Positions 27,991 through 36,697 of a DNA stretch of 64,000 bases are shown one piece after another. How positions within the stretch are numbered: position 1 is the first letter of the stretch; each line of letters begins with the position of its first letter. A program made the translations under genes and the position numbers. The DNA comes from Pseudomonas tumuqii. Lineage in GTDB: Bacteria; Pseudomonadota; Gammaproteobacteria; Pseudomonadales; Pseudomonadaceae. Under the pieces are notes generated by a model. It saw only the letters and a program-made list of their open reading frames with translations, made no database searches and was not told the origin of the DNA. The stretch is from contig NZ_JAAOJA010000008.1 in NCBI RefSeq assembly GCF_013184545.1, forward strand, positions 124,001 to 188,000, given 5' to 3'.

Positions 27991-29790
27991 ATGTTGAGAT
28001 GGATGCGCAGTTCAGTACCGGTCAGAGCCGGTTTGGCGGTGACCCTGATCGCCGTGCTGGCTCTCGGCAGCTCCATCAGCGCCGGGCTGATTGCCTGGTT
28101 CAGCGAGGACGATGCGGCGGCGATCAATACCGCCGGTTCCCTGCGCATGGCCACCTACCGACTGAACTGGCAGCTGGAGGCCGGCGCGCCCGCGGAAAGT
28201 ATCGCCGCGCTGCGCGACGACCTGCAGCTGCGCCTGGACGGCAGCCTGCAACAGCGCATCAACGGCAGCCCGGACGATCCGCTGTACAACGCCTACCGCG
28301 ATATCCAAACGCTTTGGCAGGAACAACTGCGCCCGGCCCTGGATCGCGGCGACAAGACCGCTTTCCAGCAGCACAGCGAAAGCTTCGTCGCCCAGCTGGA
28401 GCATTTCGTCATGCTCCTGCAGAAACAGAGCGAACGTCGTCAGGGCTGGCAGCAGAGCATCCAGGGCGCCGCCCTGCTGATTACCGTGATCATCCTGCTG
28501 GTGGGTATGTACGAGCTGCAGTTGAATGTGATCAGCCCGCTGCAGGAACTGGTCAAGGCGGCCGAGCGCTTTCGCAACGGCGATCACGGCGCTCGGGTCG
28601 AATTCCGCTCGGAGGACGAACTGGGGCAGATGGCCGAAAGCTTCAACGCCATGGCCGAAACCATCGAGGAATCGCACCGCACCCTGGAAAGCCGGGTGGC
28701 GCAAAAGACCCAGACCCTGGCGCAAACCAATGCGGCCCTAGAGCTGCTCTACCAGAGCAGCCGCAGCCTGGCCACCCGTCAGGCCAATGCCGAGCGCCTC
28801 GATGAACTGATCAGCCGCTTCCAGCAACGCCTGCCGGGCCTGCGCCTGACCCTGTGCCTGCAGGACAATGTCCATGCACCCAGCGAGCAATTGCTGGCCC
28901 TGCATGGCAGCGAAACCCGCGAGGTCTGTGCGCGCAGCGATTGCGCCACCTGCGAGCGCAAGACCAATCCCGACCAGGCCACCTTCATCATCAGCAACCA
29001 GGGCAATAACCTGGGCGAGCTGAAAGCCTACTTCCGCGACGGACACAAGCCGCAGACCTGGGAAACCGCACTGATCCAGGCCCTGGCCAACCAGGTCGGC
29101 ACGGCGCTGTCGCTCAAGCGCCAGCGCGAGCAGGAACATCGCCTGCTGCTGCTCGACGAGCGCACCATCATCGCCCGCGAGCTGCATGACTCGCTGGCCC
29201 AGGCACTGTCCTACATGAAGCTGCAAGTCAGCCGTCTGCAGACCCTGATCCGCCGCGGTGAAAGCGCGGAGACCCTGGGCAGCGTCAGCGACGAACTGCG
29301 CGACGGCCTGAACACCGCCTACCGGCAATTGCGCGAGCTGCTGACCACCTTCCGCCTGCAGATCCAGGACGGCGGCCTCGACCAGGAACTCAAGGACACG
29401 GTGCAGGAGTTTGCCAAGCGTGGCGACTTCAGCGCCGAGTTGCAGATCGACCGCCTGGCCTTTCAGCTCTCGGCCAGCGAGCAGATTCACCTGTTGCAGA
29501 TCGCCCGCGAGGCGCTGTCCAACTGCGCCCGGCATGCCCAGGCGCAACACGCCTGGCTACACCTGCGCCAGGTTGGCGAACAGGTCGAATTGTCGGTCGA
29601 GGACGATGGTTGCGGCCTGGTTCCCGGCTTCGACCCGCGCCAGCACCACGGTTTGACCATCATGCAGGAGCGTGCGCGCAGCCTGCATGGCCACCTCGAC
29701 ATCGAACCCCGCGCGCCCAAGGGCACCCGTATCCATTTGCAATTCCGCCCCGAGTTTCTCGGGCATCACGAAGAAGGTAGCGCCGCATGA
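27991..29790 (+). CDS. narX: NarX, nitrate sensor histidine kinase
   Basis: Inner-membrane kinase that detects nitrate and phosphorylates NarL. In the 599-residue protein, TM1 spans about residues 13-35. The periplasmic domain begins with the P-box (residues 41-58, AAINTAGSLRMATYRL) that binds nitrate. TM2 spans about residues 161-185, and HAMP follows. A cysteine-containing central module comes next (CARSDCATCERK), then the HisKA_3 domain with His399 in RELHDSLAQALSYMKLQ and a HATPase domain (NCARHAQAQHAWLHL; DDGCGL). It is divergent from narK1 and overlaps narL by four bases. A NarL-type heptamer overlaps its ribosome site. Confidence 0.97.
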   Translation: MLRWMRSSVPVRAGLAVTLIAVLALGSSISAGLIAWFSEDDAAAINTAGSLRMATYRLNWQLEAGAPAESIAALRDDLQLRLDGSLQQRINGSPDDPLYNAYRDIQTLWQEQLRPALDRGDKTAFQQHSESFVAQLEHFVMLLQKQSERRQGWQQSIQGAALLITVIILLVGMYELQLNVISPLQELVKAAERFRNGDHGARVEFRSEDELGQMAESFNAMAETIEESHRTLESRVAQKTQTLAQTNAALELLYQSSRSLATRQANAERLDELISRFQQRLPGLRLTLCLQDNVHAPSEQLLALHGSETREVCARSDCATCERKTNPDQATFIISNQGNNLGELKAYFRDGHKPQTWETALIQALANQVGTALSLKRQREQEHRLLLLDERTIIARELHDSLAQALSYMKLQVSRLQTLIRRGESAETLGSVSDELRDGLNTAYRQLRELLTTFRLQIQDGGLDQELKDTVQEFAKRGDFSAELQIDRLAFQLSASEQIHLLQIAREALSNCARHAQAQHAWLHLRQVGEQVELSVEDDGCGLVPGFDPRQHHGLTIMQERARSLHGHLDIEPRAPKGTRIHLQFRPEFLGHHEEGSAA

Positions 29791-30443
29791 AGCCATCCAT
29801 CGGCCACAGCATTCCCCACCGCCACAGTATCCTGCTGGTCGACGATCACCCGATGATGCGCCGCGGCATGCGCCAGCTGCTCGAACTCGAGGAGGACCTG
29901 GAAGTCGTCGGCGAAGCCGGACATGGCCAAGAAGCCCTGGACCTGATCGGCCAGCTACAGCCCGAGCTGATCCTGCTGGACAACAACATGCCGCAGATGA
30001 ACGGCCTGGAAACCCTGCGCCGCCTGCGCGAGATGCACTACCACGGCAAGGTCCTGATCTTCACCGTGTCCGATTCCGAAGACGACATCCGCGACGCCAT
30101 GCGCCTGGATGCCGATGGCTACCTGCTCAAGGACATGGAGCCGGAGCTGCTGATCCAATCGATTCGCGATGCCCTGCAAGGCAGCCTGGTGGTCAGCCCC
30201 ACCCTGACCCGGATTCTCGCCCAGGCGCTACGCTCGCCCCACACCAGCTCGCAAGTCGACCTCACCGACCGCGAACGCCAGGTGCTGAAAACCATCGCCG
30301 CCGGCCACAGCAACAAGGTCATCGGCCACAAGCTCGGTATCACCGAGGGCACGGTCAAGGTCCACGTGAAAAACCTGCTGCACAAACTCGGCCTGCGCTC
30401 GCGGGTCGAGGCCGCAGTCTGGGCGATGGAGCATCTGCGTTAA
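29787..30443 (+). CDS. narL: NarL, nitrate response regulator
   Basis: DNA-binding partner of NarX. The 218-residue protein has a receiver domain with phospho-acceptor Asp65 (LILLDNNMP) and acidic pocket VDD at 18-20, then a LuxR/NarL helix-turn-helix (LTDRERQVLKTIAAGHSNKVIGHKLGITEGTVKVHVKNLL). It overlaps narX by ATGA. Candidate target sites of the 7-2-7 type recur upstream of at least five promoters in the next 12 kb. Identification is firm. Confidence 0.98.
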   Translation: MKPSIGHSIPHRHSILLVDDHPMMRRGMRQLLELEEDLEVVGEAGHGQEALDLIGQLQPELILLDNNMPQMNGLETLRRLREMHYHGKVLIFTVSDSEDDIRDAMRLDADGYLLKDMEPELLIQSIRDALQGSLVVSPTLTRILAQALRSPHTSSQVDLTDRERQVLKTIAAGHSNKVIGHKLGITEGTVKVHVKNLLHKLGLRSRVEAAVWAMEHLR

Positions 30444-30464
30444 CGCTCGTATCTCCTAACGCCC

Positions 30465-30560
30465 ATGGTGCGCACGGCGCACCCTACCAGGTGCCACGCC
30501 CGTCGCGGTCATACTCCGCGTAGGGTGCGCGGGGCCGCCTAGGCCGTGCGCACCAGGCAT
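30465..30560. repeat. palindromic repeat, family C
   Basis: ATGGTGCGCACGGCGCACCC and, after a spacer, GTAGGGTGCGC...GTGCGCACCAGGCAT form nested inverted repeats between the convergent narL and carbonic anhydrase genes. A fragment is at 12513. Confidence 0.7.
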
Positions 30561-30567
30561 CGCCAGT

Positions 30568-31194
30568 TCACTGCTCGTAGAGAAAGCTGTCGTCGAGCTG
30601 GTCCGCCCCGTTGACCGTCACCTCCAGATCGTTGACCAGGCCGTCGCTAAGCCCGTAGATCCAGCCGTGCACTGCCAGCGCCTGGCCGCGTTTCCAGGCG
30701 TTCTGCACGATGGTGGTGTGGCAGACATTGCGCACCTGGCGTTGCACGTTCAGCTCGCACAACAGATTGACCTGGGCTTCCGCTTCCAAGCCGTGAAAAC
30801 GCTCCAGATTCTGGTGATAGAGCGCCTTGAGCGCGCGCAGCCAGTTGTCGATCAGGCCCAGCGCTTCGTGCCCCAGGGCCGCGCGCACCCCGCCACAGCC
30901 ATAGTGGCCGCAGACGATCACCTGCTTGACCTGCAGCACGTCGACCGCGTATTGCAGCACCGAGAGAAAATTCATGTCGGTGGCCACCACCATATTGGCC
31001 ACGTTGCGGTGCACGAACAGTTCGCCCGGCATCAGGCCGACCACCTCATTGGCCGGCACCCGGCTGTCCGAACAACCGATCCAGAGAAACTCCGGGCGCT
31101 GCTGCCGCGCCAGGCGCGCAAAGAACTCAGGATCCCTGGCCTTGAGCGACTCGGCCCAGAAGCGGTTATTGGCCAACAACTGTTCAACGTCCAT
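30568..31194 (-). CDS. can: beta-class carbonic anhydrase
   Basis: Zinc enzyme interconverting CO2 and bicarbonate in the cytoplasm. The 208-residue protein has zinc ligands C41, H97 and C100, and the catalytic pair D43/R45 (CSDSR; CGHYGCGG). ATG 31194 follows GGGAGC; a longer frame adds only non-homologous residues. It sits between narXL and the porin gene. No FNR or NarL site was clearly aligned to it, although the NarL site at 31311 lies in the shared upstream region and could affect both directions. Confidence 0.95.
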   Translation of the reverse strand: MDVEQLLANNRFWAESLKARDPEFFARLARQQRPEFLWIGCSDSRVPANEVVGLMPGELFVHRNVANMVVATDMNFLSVLQYAVDVLQVKQVIVCGHYGCGGVRAALGHEALGLIDNWLRALKALYHQNLERFHGLEAEAQVNLLCELNVQRQVRNVCHTTIVQNAWKRGQALAVHGWIYGLSDGLVNDLEVTVNGADQLDDSFLYEQ

Positions 31195-31310
31195 CGAAGC
31201 TCCCGATCTCCCCACCGGCGGCAGGGCATGCGCGAGGATAGGCATGGTGCATGGCGGCAAAATTGTTGTGGATCAATATTCCATGCCCTCTCCCCCTCCT
31301 GAACCAGGAC

Positions 31311-31326
31311 CACCTCTTTAGAGGTA
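31311..31326 (+). promoter_or_regulatory. NarL 7-2-7 site upstream of the porin gene
   Basis: CACCTCT TT AGAGGTA: the right heptamer is perfect when inverted and the left has one mismatch, the most symmetric copy in the window. It lies 123 bp before the porin gene and 117 bp before carbonic anhydrase, with an FNR-type box between it and the porin. Confidence 0.8.
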
Positions 31327-31375
31327 GTCCGCCCAAACGCCCGGCTGCAGCCCGGCGCCAACTTTTTTTGCCATC

Positions 31376-31389
31376 TTGATGGTCGTCAA
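31376..31389 (+). promoter_or_regulatory. ANR/DNR (FNR-type) box upstream of the porin gene
   Basis: TTGAT GGTC GTCAA matches the FNR-family consensus with one change, 59 bp before the porin ATG. Together with the NarL site this is the same two-site layout as the nar operon promoter. Confidence 0.8.
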
Positions 31390-31448
31390 TATGTTCGATC
31401 GTCGCGCCGCTAACGTGCCCCGCAGAATTCATCTGATGAGGCATCACC

Positions 31449-32669
31449 ATGAAAATTCGCATGACGCCAATCGCCCTTGCCCTGCTCGCCTGCGCCAGCG
31501 GCGCCGGGGCCAGTGAAAACTTCGGCAACCTGTTCCGGGACGGCAAGCCGATCCTCGACCTGCGCTACCGCTACGAACACGTCGACCAGGACAACGCGCT
31601 GAACAACGCCAACGCGCAAACCCTGCGCACCCGCGTCGGCTTCCAGAGCGGCAAGTGGTACGGCCTCTCCGCCCTGATCGAGGCCGACAACGTCAGCCGC
31701 ATCGGCGACGCCAGCTACAACAGCACGCGTAACGGCCAGGGCGACTACTCGGTGGTCGCCGACCCGGACGGCAGCGAAGTCAACCAGGCCCTGCTGCGCT
31801 ATGACCATGCGCTGGGCAACGCCGTGCTCGGCCGCCAGCGCATCAACCTGGACAACCAGCGCTTCATCGGCGGCGTCGCCTGGCGGCAGAACGAGCAGAC
31901 CTATGACGGCGTGCTCGGCCAGCTGAAACCGCTGGACGGCCTGACCCTCACCTACGCCTACATAGACAACATCAACAGCATCTTCGGCCCCGGCGACAAT
32001 CGTTTCGATACCGCCGCCAACCCGGCCAATATCGAAGGCCACAGCCACCTGCTGAATGCCCAATACGTGGTCATGCCCGAATTGACCGCCACCGCCTACC
32101 AGTACCGCCTGGGCCTGGATAACCTGGCGCTGGGCAGTCAATCGAGCCAGACCACTGGTGTGCGCCTCAATGGCGCCATCGCGGGGCTCAGCTATGCCCT
32201 GGAATACGCCCAGCAGAAGGATTACGCCGACAACCCGCTGGAACTGGACAGCGATTACTACCTCGGCGAGCTGGGCTACACGCTCAAGGGCATCGCGCTG
32301 AAGGCCGGTTACGAAGTCCTCGGCGGCGACGCAGGGCCGGGCAACCGCGCCTTCCAGACCCCATTGGCGACCAAGCACGCCTTCCAGGGCTGGGCCGACA
32401 TTTTCCTGCTGACCCCGGCCGACGGCGTCGAGGACGCCTATCTCGGCTTTACTGCCCCCCTGCTCGGCGGCAGCCTGGCGGCCTGGTACCACGACTTCAG
32501 CGCCGAACAGGGCAGCAGCCAGTACGGCGATGAGATCGATGTGTCCTACGCCCATACGATTCCCGGGGTGAAGGGTCTGGTCGGCCTGGTCAAATACGCC
32601 AGCTACGATGCCGACGAGTTCTCCGTGGATACCGACAAGTTCTGGGCGCAGGCACAGTACAGCTTTTGA
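31449..32669 (+). CDS. outer-membrane beta-barrel porin, putative nitrate/nitrite channel
   Basis: A 406-residue secreted barrel protein. It has a signal peptide (about residues 1-23), alternating aromatic/polar strands throughout (LRYRYEHVDQDN, LSALIEADNVSRIGD, TLTYAYIDNINSIFGPG) and a C-terminal aromatic residue (AQAQYSF) for BAM insertion. It resembles the alginate-export-like porin family; no specific substrate residues can be named. Its promoter carries a NarL site and an FNR-type box, and it stands between narXL and dnr, so a nitrate or nitrite channel across the outer membrane is a reasonable hypothesis. GAGG lies 9 bases before ATG 31449. Confidence 0.8.
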   Translation: MKIRMTPIALALLACASGAGASENFGNLFRDGKPILDLRYRYEHVDQDNALNNANAQTLRTRVGFQSGKWYGLSALIEADNVSRIGDASYNSTRNGQGDYSVVADPDGSEVNQALLRYDHALGNAVLGRQRINLDNQRFIGGVAWRQNEQTYDGVLGQLKPLDGLTLTYAYIDNINSIFGPGDNRFDTAANPANIEGHSHLLNAQYVVMPELTATAYQYRLGLDNLALGSQSSQTTGVRLNGAIAGLSYALEYAQQKDYADNPLELDSDYYLGELGYTLKGIALKAGYEVLGGDAGPGNRAFQTPLATKHAFQGWADIFLLTPADGVEDAYLGFTAPLLGGSLAAWYHDFSAEQGSSQYGDEIDVSYAHTIPGVKGLVGLVKYASYDADEFSVDTDKFWAQAQYSF

Positions 32670-32768
32670 ACCAGCCATCAGCGCTAGTGAAAAAACGCTC
32701 AGGGTAGCTCCAGGTGCGTAGTCCGAGGCTGGCCACGCACCGCCTGGCGTGTCCGGCCCGCGTCGGGC

Positions 32769-32784
32769 TGCCACTTTAGAGGTA
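32769..32784 (+). promoter_or_regulatory. NarL-type site upstream of dnrE
   Basis: TGCCACT TT AGAGGTA: perfect right heptamer, left 5 of 7. It lies 64 bp before the regulator gene and shares the extended form CTTTAGAGGTAGTCC with the narX and porin sites. It would make the Dnr regulator nitrate-responsive. Confidence 0.7.
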
Positions 32785-32847
32785 GTCCTGATGAGGAATG
32801 GGCAGCCTCGGTTGGCGCACCTAAGATGGTGCCTACTGAGGTGAACC

Positions 32848-33525
32848 ATGCTGAGCGACTCTACGACCCTTGCCATTCTGCGCGAGCATCAGTTGTTCGA
32901 TAGGCTGCCCGACAGTGCTTTTCAGGAAGTCGGCAACCTGGCGATTCATCGACGCCTGCACAGCCTCGACATCCTCTTCCACCAGGGCGATCTGGCGGAG
33001 CGTTTCTACCTGCTGCTGGAAGGGCAGATCATCCTGACCCGCGTGCTGCCGGAAGGTAACGAAAAACTGGTCGAGGTCATCCAGCCGGGGCAGATTTTTG
33101 CCGACTCCCTGCTGTTCTGCGATACCCGCCACTATCCGGTGACCGCCAGCGCACTGAAACCCAGCTGCCTGGTGAGCATCGATGGCGCCCACTATCGTCG
33201 CCTGCTCGAAGTGCAACCGAGTATCTGCCTGAAACTGCTGGCCAGTTTCAGTACCCGTCTGGACCAGCGACTGACCGAAATCGACACCCTGGCCGTGGCC
33301 AATGCCAGCCGCCGTGTGGTGCGCTACCTCTGTCAGGAACAGGCGGCCGGCAATGGCCAGATCAAGCTCAGCGTGCCGAAACGCCTGATTGCCTCGCAAC
33401 TGGGGATCCAGCCGGAAACCTTCTCGCGCATCCTGCACCGGCTGATCGATGCCGGGCTGATCGCCATGGAACGACGCAACATCCGCATCCTCAATACGCC
33501 CAGACTGGCCAGCTACTACGAGTGA
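32848..33525 (+). CDS. dnrE: Dnr-family (CRP/FNR) regulator, DnrE-like
   Basis: NO-responsive transcription activator type, 225 residues. An N-terminal cyclic-nucleotide-binding-like barrel (about 20-125) lacks the four cluster cysteines of FNR/ANR. A dimer helix precedes the helix-turn-helix with ETFSR at 190-194, the residues that read TTGAT half sites. GAGG is 7 bases before ATG 32848. P. stutzeri has a dnrE gene linked to narXL, and this position matches, hence the symbol; orthology to DnrE rather than to the single Dnr of P. aeruginosa rests on context. Likely targets in this window are the six FNR-type boxes. Confidence 0.9.
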   Translation: MLSDSTTLAILREHQLFDRLPDSAFQEVGNLAIHRRLHSLDILFHQGDLAERFYLLLEGQIILTRVLPEGNEKLVEVIQPGQIFADSLLFCDTRHYPVTASALKPSCLVSIDGAHYRRLLEVQPSICLKLLASFSTRLDQRLTEIDTLAVANASRRVVRYLCQEQAAGNGQIKLSVPKRLIASQLGIQPETFSRILHRLIDAGLIAMERRNIRILNTPRLASYYE

Positions 33526-33609
33526 CCAGCCAGTACACGTGAGAGGGGACGCTGCGACATCGCAGCCTTGGCCTGCTGGACAGACGTGCTCTGCCCAGCA
33601 ATAGCCCGA

Positions 33610-35205
33610 TCAACCCTGCAAACGGAAACGCCCGGTCAACACCTGCAACCCATCCATGCTGCGGGTGATGGCCTGGCTGGTCGACTCGGTATCGCGGGTG
33701 GACACAGCGGCCTGATCGGCGACGCCAGCGATATGGGTCAGCGAACGGTGCATTTCGTCGGCCACCTGGCACTGCTCCTCGGCCGCCGTGGCGATCTGGT
33801 TGGTCATGCCGCGAATGGTCTGCACCGCGTCGACGATATTTTCCAGCGCGCCCTGGGCGGCTTCGATCTGCAGCAAGGTGGCATCGCTGCCCCGCCGCGA
33901 TTCGTCCATGGCCCGGCCGGCGCGCCCGGTCTGCTGCTGCAGGCGTGCGATCAGGCCGCTGATCTCACCGGCGGAACTCTGGGTCCGCGCGGCCAGGCTG
34001 CGCACCTCGTCGGCGACCACGGCAAAGCCGCGGCCCTGTTCCCCCGCCCTGGCGGCTTCGATGGCGGCATTCAGCGCGAGCAGGTTGGTCTGGTCGGCAA
34101 TCGCGCTGATCACTTCCAGCACCCGGCCGATCTCCTGGCTGTCGGTGGCCAGCTGCAACATCAGTTCGGTCAGCCCCTCGACATGCCCGGACAGTTCGCG
34201 AATGGCGGCGACCGAACTGCGCATGACTGCACGGCCATTGCCGGTCTCGCTGTCGGCGGTATCGGCCGCCGTCGCCGCAGCCACGGTGCTGCGCGCGACC
34301 TCCTGGGCGGTGGCGAGCATTTCGTGCATCGCGGTGGCCACCTGGTCGATCTCGGCCTGCTGGCCAACCACGCTGCGCGCACTCTCGCCGGCCACCGCGG
34401 ACATGCGGCTGCAGTGACCATCGGCCTGATCGGCGGCCAGGCGCACCGCGCGGATCATCTCGCCGACCTGTTGCAGCAGTCGGTTGTAGGCGCTGCCGAT
34501 CTGCCCCAATTCATTGTCGGCGTAAGCCACCGCCAATGGCTGGGAAAAATCGCCCTGGCTGACCCGTTCGAGCCTGCCGCGCAGCTCATCGAGCTGGCGC
34601 ATCAGCCAGCTCATCCCGGTCACCCGCCCGAGTAGCACCAGCAACAGGATGGCCAGGGTCGAACCCAGCGCCACCCACAGCTGCACGGTGGCGCTGCGGT
34701 TGGCCTCCGCCGACATCAACAGCACCACGTCGTTGCTCGCCGCGAGCAGCGATTCCGAATCGCTGGCCAGCGCTTGCAGCGCGGTGCTGTCGCCCTGGGC
34801 AACGGCCAGCACCAGCGTGCGGTAACGGCTCCAGGCCTGATCGACCTGACGCAGACGCTGCTGGGCGGCCGGCAGCTCTACCGCGGCGATGCCCTGCCCC
34901 GGATCGCCCTGCACCAGCAGGCGATGGGCGCGTTCGAAGCGTTGCAGGGTCGCCTCCAGGCTCGCCAGCGGCAACGCCCCTTGCGCGACCAGCAGGCTCT
35001 CCTTGGCCATTTTCTGGCTGAGCATGCGTTGCGCGCCGGCCATGTCCAGTTGCCTGGCATCCTGGTCGGAGCTGAACAGCACCCCGGCGGTGAGTGCCGC
35101 GCAGAGGAAGATCAGGCTGTAGGAGAAGAAGAACTGGGTGTTGAGGGTGCGCAGGCCAAAACCGCGCAGTAGCCGCTGAATTCCGTGCGCCAAGGTGTCA
35201 GACAT
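33610..35205 (-). CDS. mcpN: methyl-accepting chemoreceptor with NarX/PilJ-type nitrate-sensing domain
   Basis: A 531-residue chemoreceptor. TM1 is about residues 22-44, the periplasmic PilJ/NarX-like four-helix domain about 45-185, TM2 about 187-210, then HAMP and a signalling domain. The signalling domain has the hairpin tip [38 protein letters not shown]. Residues 54-68 ([15 protein letters not shown]) form a P-box like that of NarX. McpN of P. aeruginosa, with the same domain, drives nitrate taxis, so this receptor probably does too. ATG 35205 follows AAGGG. A NarL-type heptamer pair lies 65 bp upstream. It is convergent with dnrE. Confidence 0.88.
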   Translation of the reverse strand: MSDTLAHGIQRLLRGFGLRTLNTQFFFSYSLIFLCAALTAGVLFSSDQDARQLDMAGAQRMLSQKMAKESLLVAQGALPLASLEATLQRFERAHRLLVQGDPGQGIAAVELPAAQQRLRQVDQAWSRYRTLVLAVAQGDSTALQALASDSESLLAASNDVVLLMSAEANRSATVQLWVALGSTLAILLLVLLGRVTGMSWLMRQLDELRGRLERVSQGDFSQPLAVAYADNELGQIGSAYNRLLQQVGEMIRAVRLAADQADGHCSRMSAVAGESARSVVGQQAEIDQVATAMHEMLATAQEVARSTVAAATAADTADSETGNGRAVMRSSVAAIRELSGHVEGLTELMLQLATDSQEIGRVLEVISAIADQTNLLALNAAIEAARAGEQGRGFAVVADEVRSLAARTQSSAGEISGLIARLQQQTGRAGRAMDESRRGSDATLLQIEAAQGALENIVDAVQTIRGMTNQIATAAEEQCQVADEMHRSLTHIAGVADQAAVSTRDTESTSQAITRSMDGLQVLTGRFRLQG

Positions 35206-35269
35206 ATCGAGCCCTTTTGCATCATGCAATTTGATTGATCATCGTCAGAAGCTCGCCACATCATTGCAA

Positions 35270-35285
35270 TCACACTTTAGGCGTA
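35270..35285 (-). promoter_or_regulatory. NarL-like site upstream of the nitrate chemoreceptor
   Basis: TCACACT TT AGGCGTA: the right heptamer, inverted, is TACGCCT (6 of 7), the left is weak (4 of 7). Spacing and the shared CACTTTAG core match the other sites. It lies in the 97-bp gap between the ubiT stop codon (35303) and the receptor gene. Confidence 0.5.
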
Positions 35286-35302
35286 GTTGCCCTGCAGCCT
35301 GC

Positions 35303-35803
35303 TTACGAAAAAACTTCGGCCTTGGCCTGCGCCGGCGGAATTTCAACCGCCTCGCCCAGCGCGCAGATCAACTGCCACAGCCGCGGCGGCAAGCCGTCGG
35401 GGTCGAGGCTGTCGAGCAGGTTCTTGATCCCCAGACCGAGGTCGGTGTCACCCTCGATCATCAGGCGGCGGCGGAAAAACAGGGTGTCCGGGTCCTCCTG
35501 ACGACTGGCCAGCAGGAGGAACTCGCGCCAGTTGCCGCGGATGCAGACATCCACCGGCGCCTCGGCCGCGATGCGCAGACCGCTCTTATCGCGGGTCAGG
35601 CACCAGGCCAGCTGCAAATCGCTGATTTCCAGACGCAGCCAGCGGCCCTGCAGCAGGTCGAATTCGCCCGCCGCCAGGGGTTCGGCGAACAGGCGGGCAA
35701 TGACCTTCTCCAGCACCAGGCGTTGCAGCGGGAATGGCACATGGCGGCCCAGTGGCAAGAGTGGCGGGCCGACACGCATGGCCAGGCGGGCAAAGGTCTT
35801 CAT
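35303..35803 (-). CDS. ubiT: UbiT, SCP2-domain lipid-binding protein for anaerobic ubiquinone synthesis
   Basis: A 166-residue cytoplasmic protein with a single SCP2 domain (FDLLQGRWLRLEISDLQLAW; FRRRLMIEGDTDLGLGIKNLLDSLD) that carries the polyprenyl quinone intermediate in the oxygen-independent pathway. It is the equivalent of E. coli YhbT. Its ATG at 35803 overlaps the ubiV stop by four bases. The ubiUVT order and the neighbouring moeA-moaB genes match the P. aeruginosa locus, where the pathway is needed for denitrification. Confidence 0.93.
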   Translation of the reverse strand: MKTFARLAMRVGPPLLPLGRHVPFPLQRLVLEKVIARLFAEPLAAGEFDLLQGRWLRLEISDLQLAWCLTRDKSGLRIAAEAPVDVCIRGNWREFLLLASRQEDPDTLFFRRRLMIEGDTDLGLGIKNLLDSLDPDGLPPRLWQLICALGEAVEIPPAQAKAEVFS

Positions 35804-36687
35804 AGCAGCACCTCGTCGGCGCGCAGCATGCCGGGGCGGCCGTGCCAATAACCGTTGCAGCCTTCCACCGCCAAGGGCGGCAGCGCGCCGCAACGCACCG
35901 CATCGAAGGCCGCGATGACCCCGGCCATGCCCTCGGCGCGCGGGCTCAGGCGCAGCAGATCGGCGCCGGCCGCGGCCAGTTGCGCATAGTCGGCGAGCAG
36001 GTTGTTGACCTTGGCCGACATGGTCTGGATGCCGTTGAGGGTGAACAACGCCTCGCCCTCCTGACTGTGCAGGACAATGCCTTCCGGGAAACTCTCGCAG
36101 CAGATCTGGCAATCGTCCTTGGGCCGGTTTTCCGCGCGGGCGGTGAAGCAGCGGGCCGAGTAGGCCAAGGGCAGATGCCCGTAGGCGAACAACTCCACCT
36201 GCGGACGCGCCAGGCCGAGGCTGTCGAGTTGTTCCAGAGTGTTGCGGATCAGCTCGCCGGAGCATTCGACCGGCGGCACCCAGCGCTGCAGGCCGCAGTC
36301 GATCAGCTCGGCCAGGGCATGGCCGTTGTACAGATTGAGGGCGGGACCGGCGACGAAGGGCAGCTTGCGCTCGCGCAGCAACTGCACCGCGCCCATGTCG
36401 TTGGCCTCCACCAGCAGTTCGCCGTTGTCGCACAGACGCTTCAGGCTCGACAGTTCGGACGCCGCCTCGACCAGCGCCAGGCCCGAAAGCACCAGCTCGG
36501 CGCGGGTGCATTCGCCCAGCTCGCGGGCCAGGCCGAGCCAGTCATCCAGGCCGAGGGCACGACGCTTGGAGCACACCGTCTCGCCGAGGTAGATGGCATC
36601 GAGTGGCTGCTCGGCCATTTCGGCATAGAAATCCAGCAGTTTTTCGCGGCTCCAGTAGAACAGGACGGGTCCCAGACTGAGCTTCAT
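35800..36687 (-). CDS. ubiV: UbiV, iron-sulfur subunit of oxygen-independent ubiquinone hydroxylation
   Basis: A 295-residue member of the U32 'peptidase' family that forms a heterodimer with UbiU and hydroxylates the quinone ring without oxygen. The four cluster cysteines known from E. coli UbiV are present at the same numbers: C39, C180, C193 and C197 (TVCSKRR; DDCQICCESF). GAGGAG precedes ATG 36687. It starts 10 bases after ubiU ends. Confidence 0.95.
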   Translation of the reverse strand: MKLSLGPVLFYWSREKLLDFYAEMAEQPLDAIYLGETVCSKRRALGLDDWLGLARELGECTRAELVLSGLALVEAASELSSLKRLCDNGELLVEANDMGAVQLLRERKLPFVAGPALNLYNGHALAELIDCGLQRWVPPVECSGELIRNTLEQLDSLGLARPQVELFAYGHLPLAYSARCFTARAENRPKDDCQICCESFPEGIVLHSQEGEALFTLNGIQTMSAKVNNLLADYAQLAAAGADLLRLSPRAEGMAGVIAAFDAVRCGALPPLAVEGCNGYWHGRPGMLRADEVLL

Positions 36688-36697
36688 GATGATCTCC

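Noticed and set aside
31268..31282. TTGTGGATCAATA as an FNR-type box for carbonic anhydrase
   Set aside because: Spacing and second half-site do not fit TTGAT-N4-ATCAA; only one partial half-site is present.
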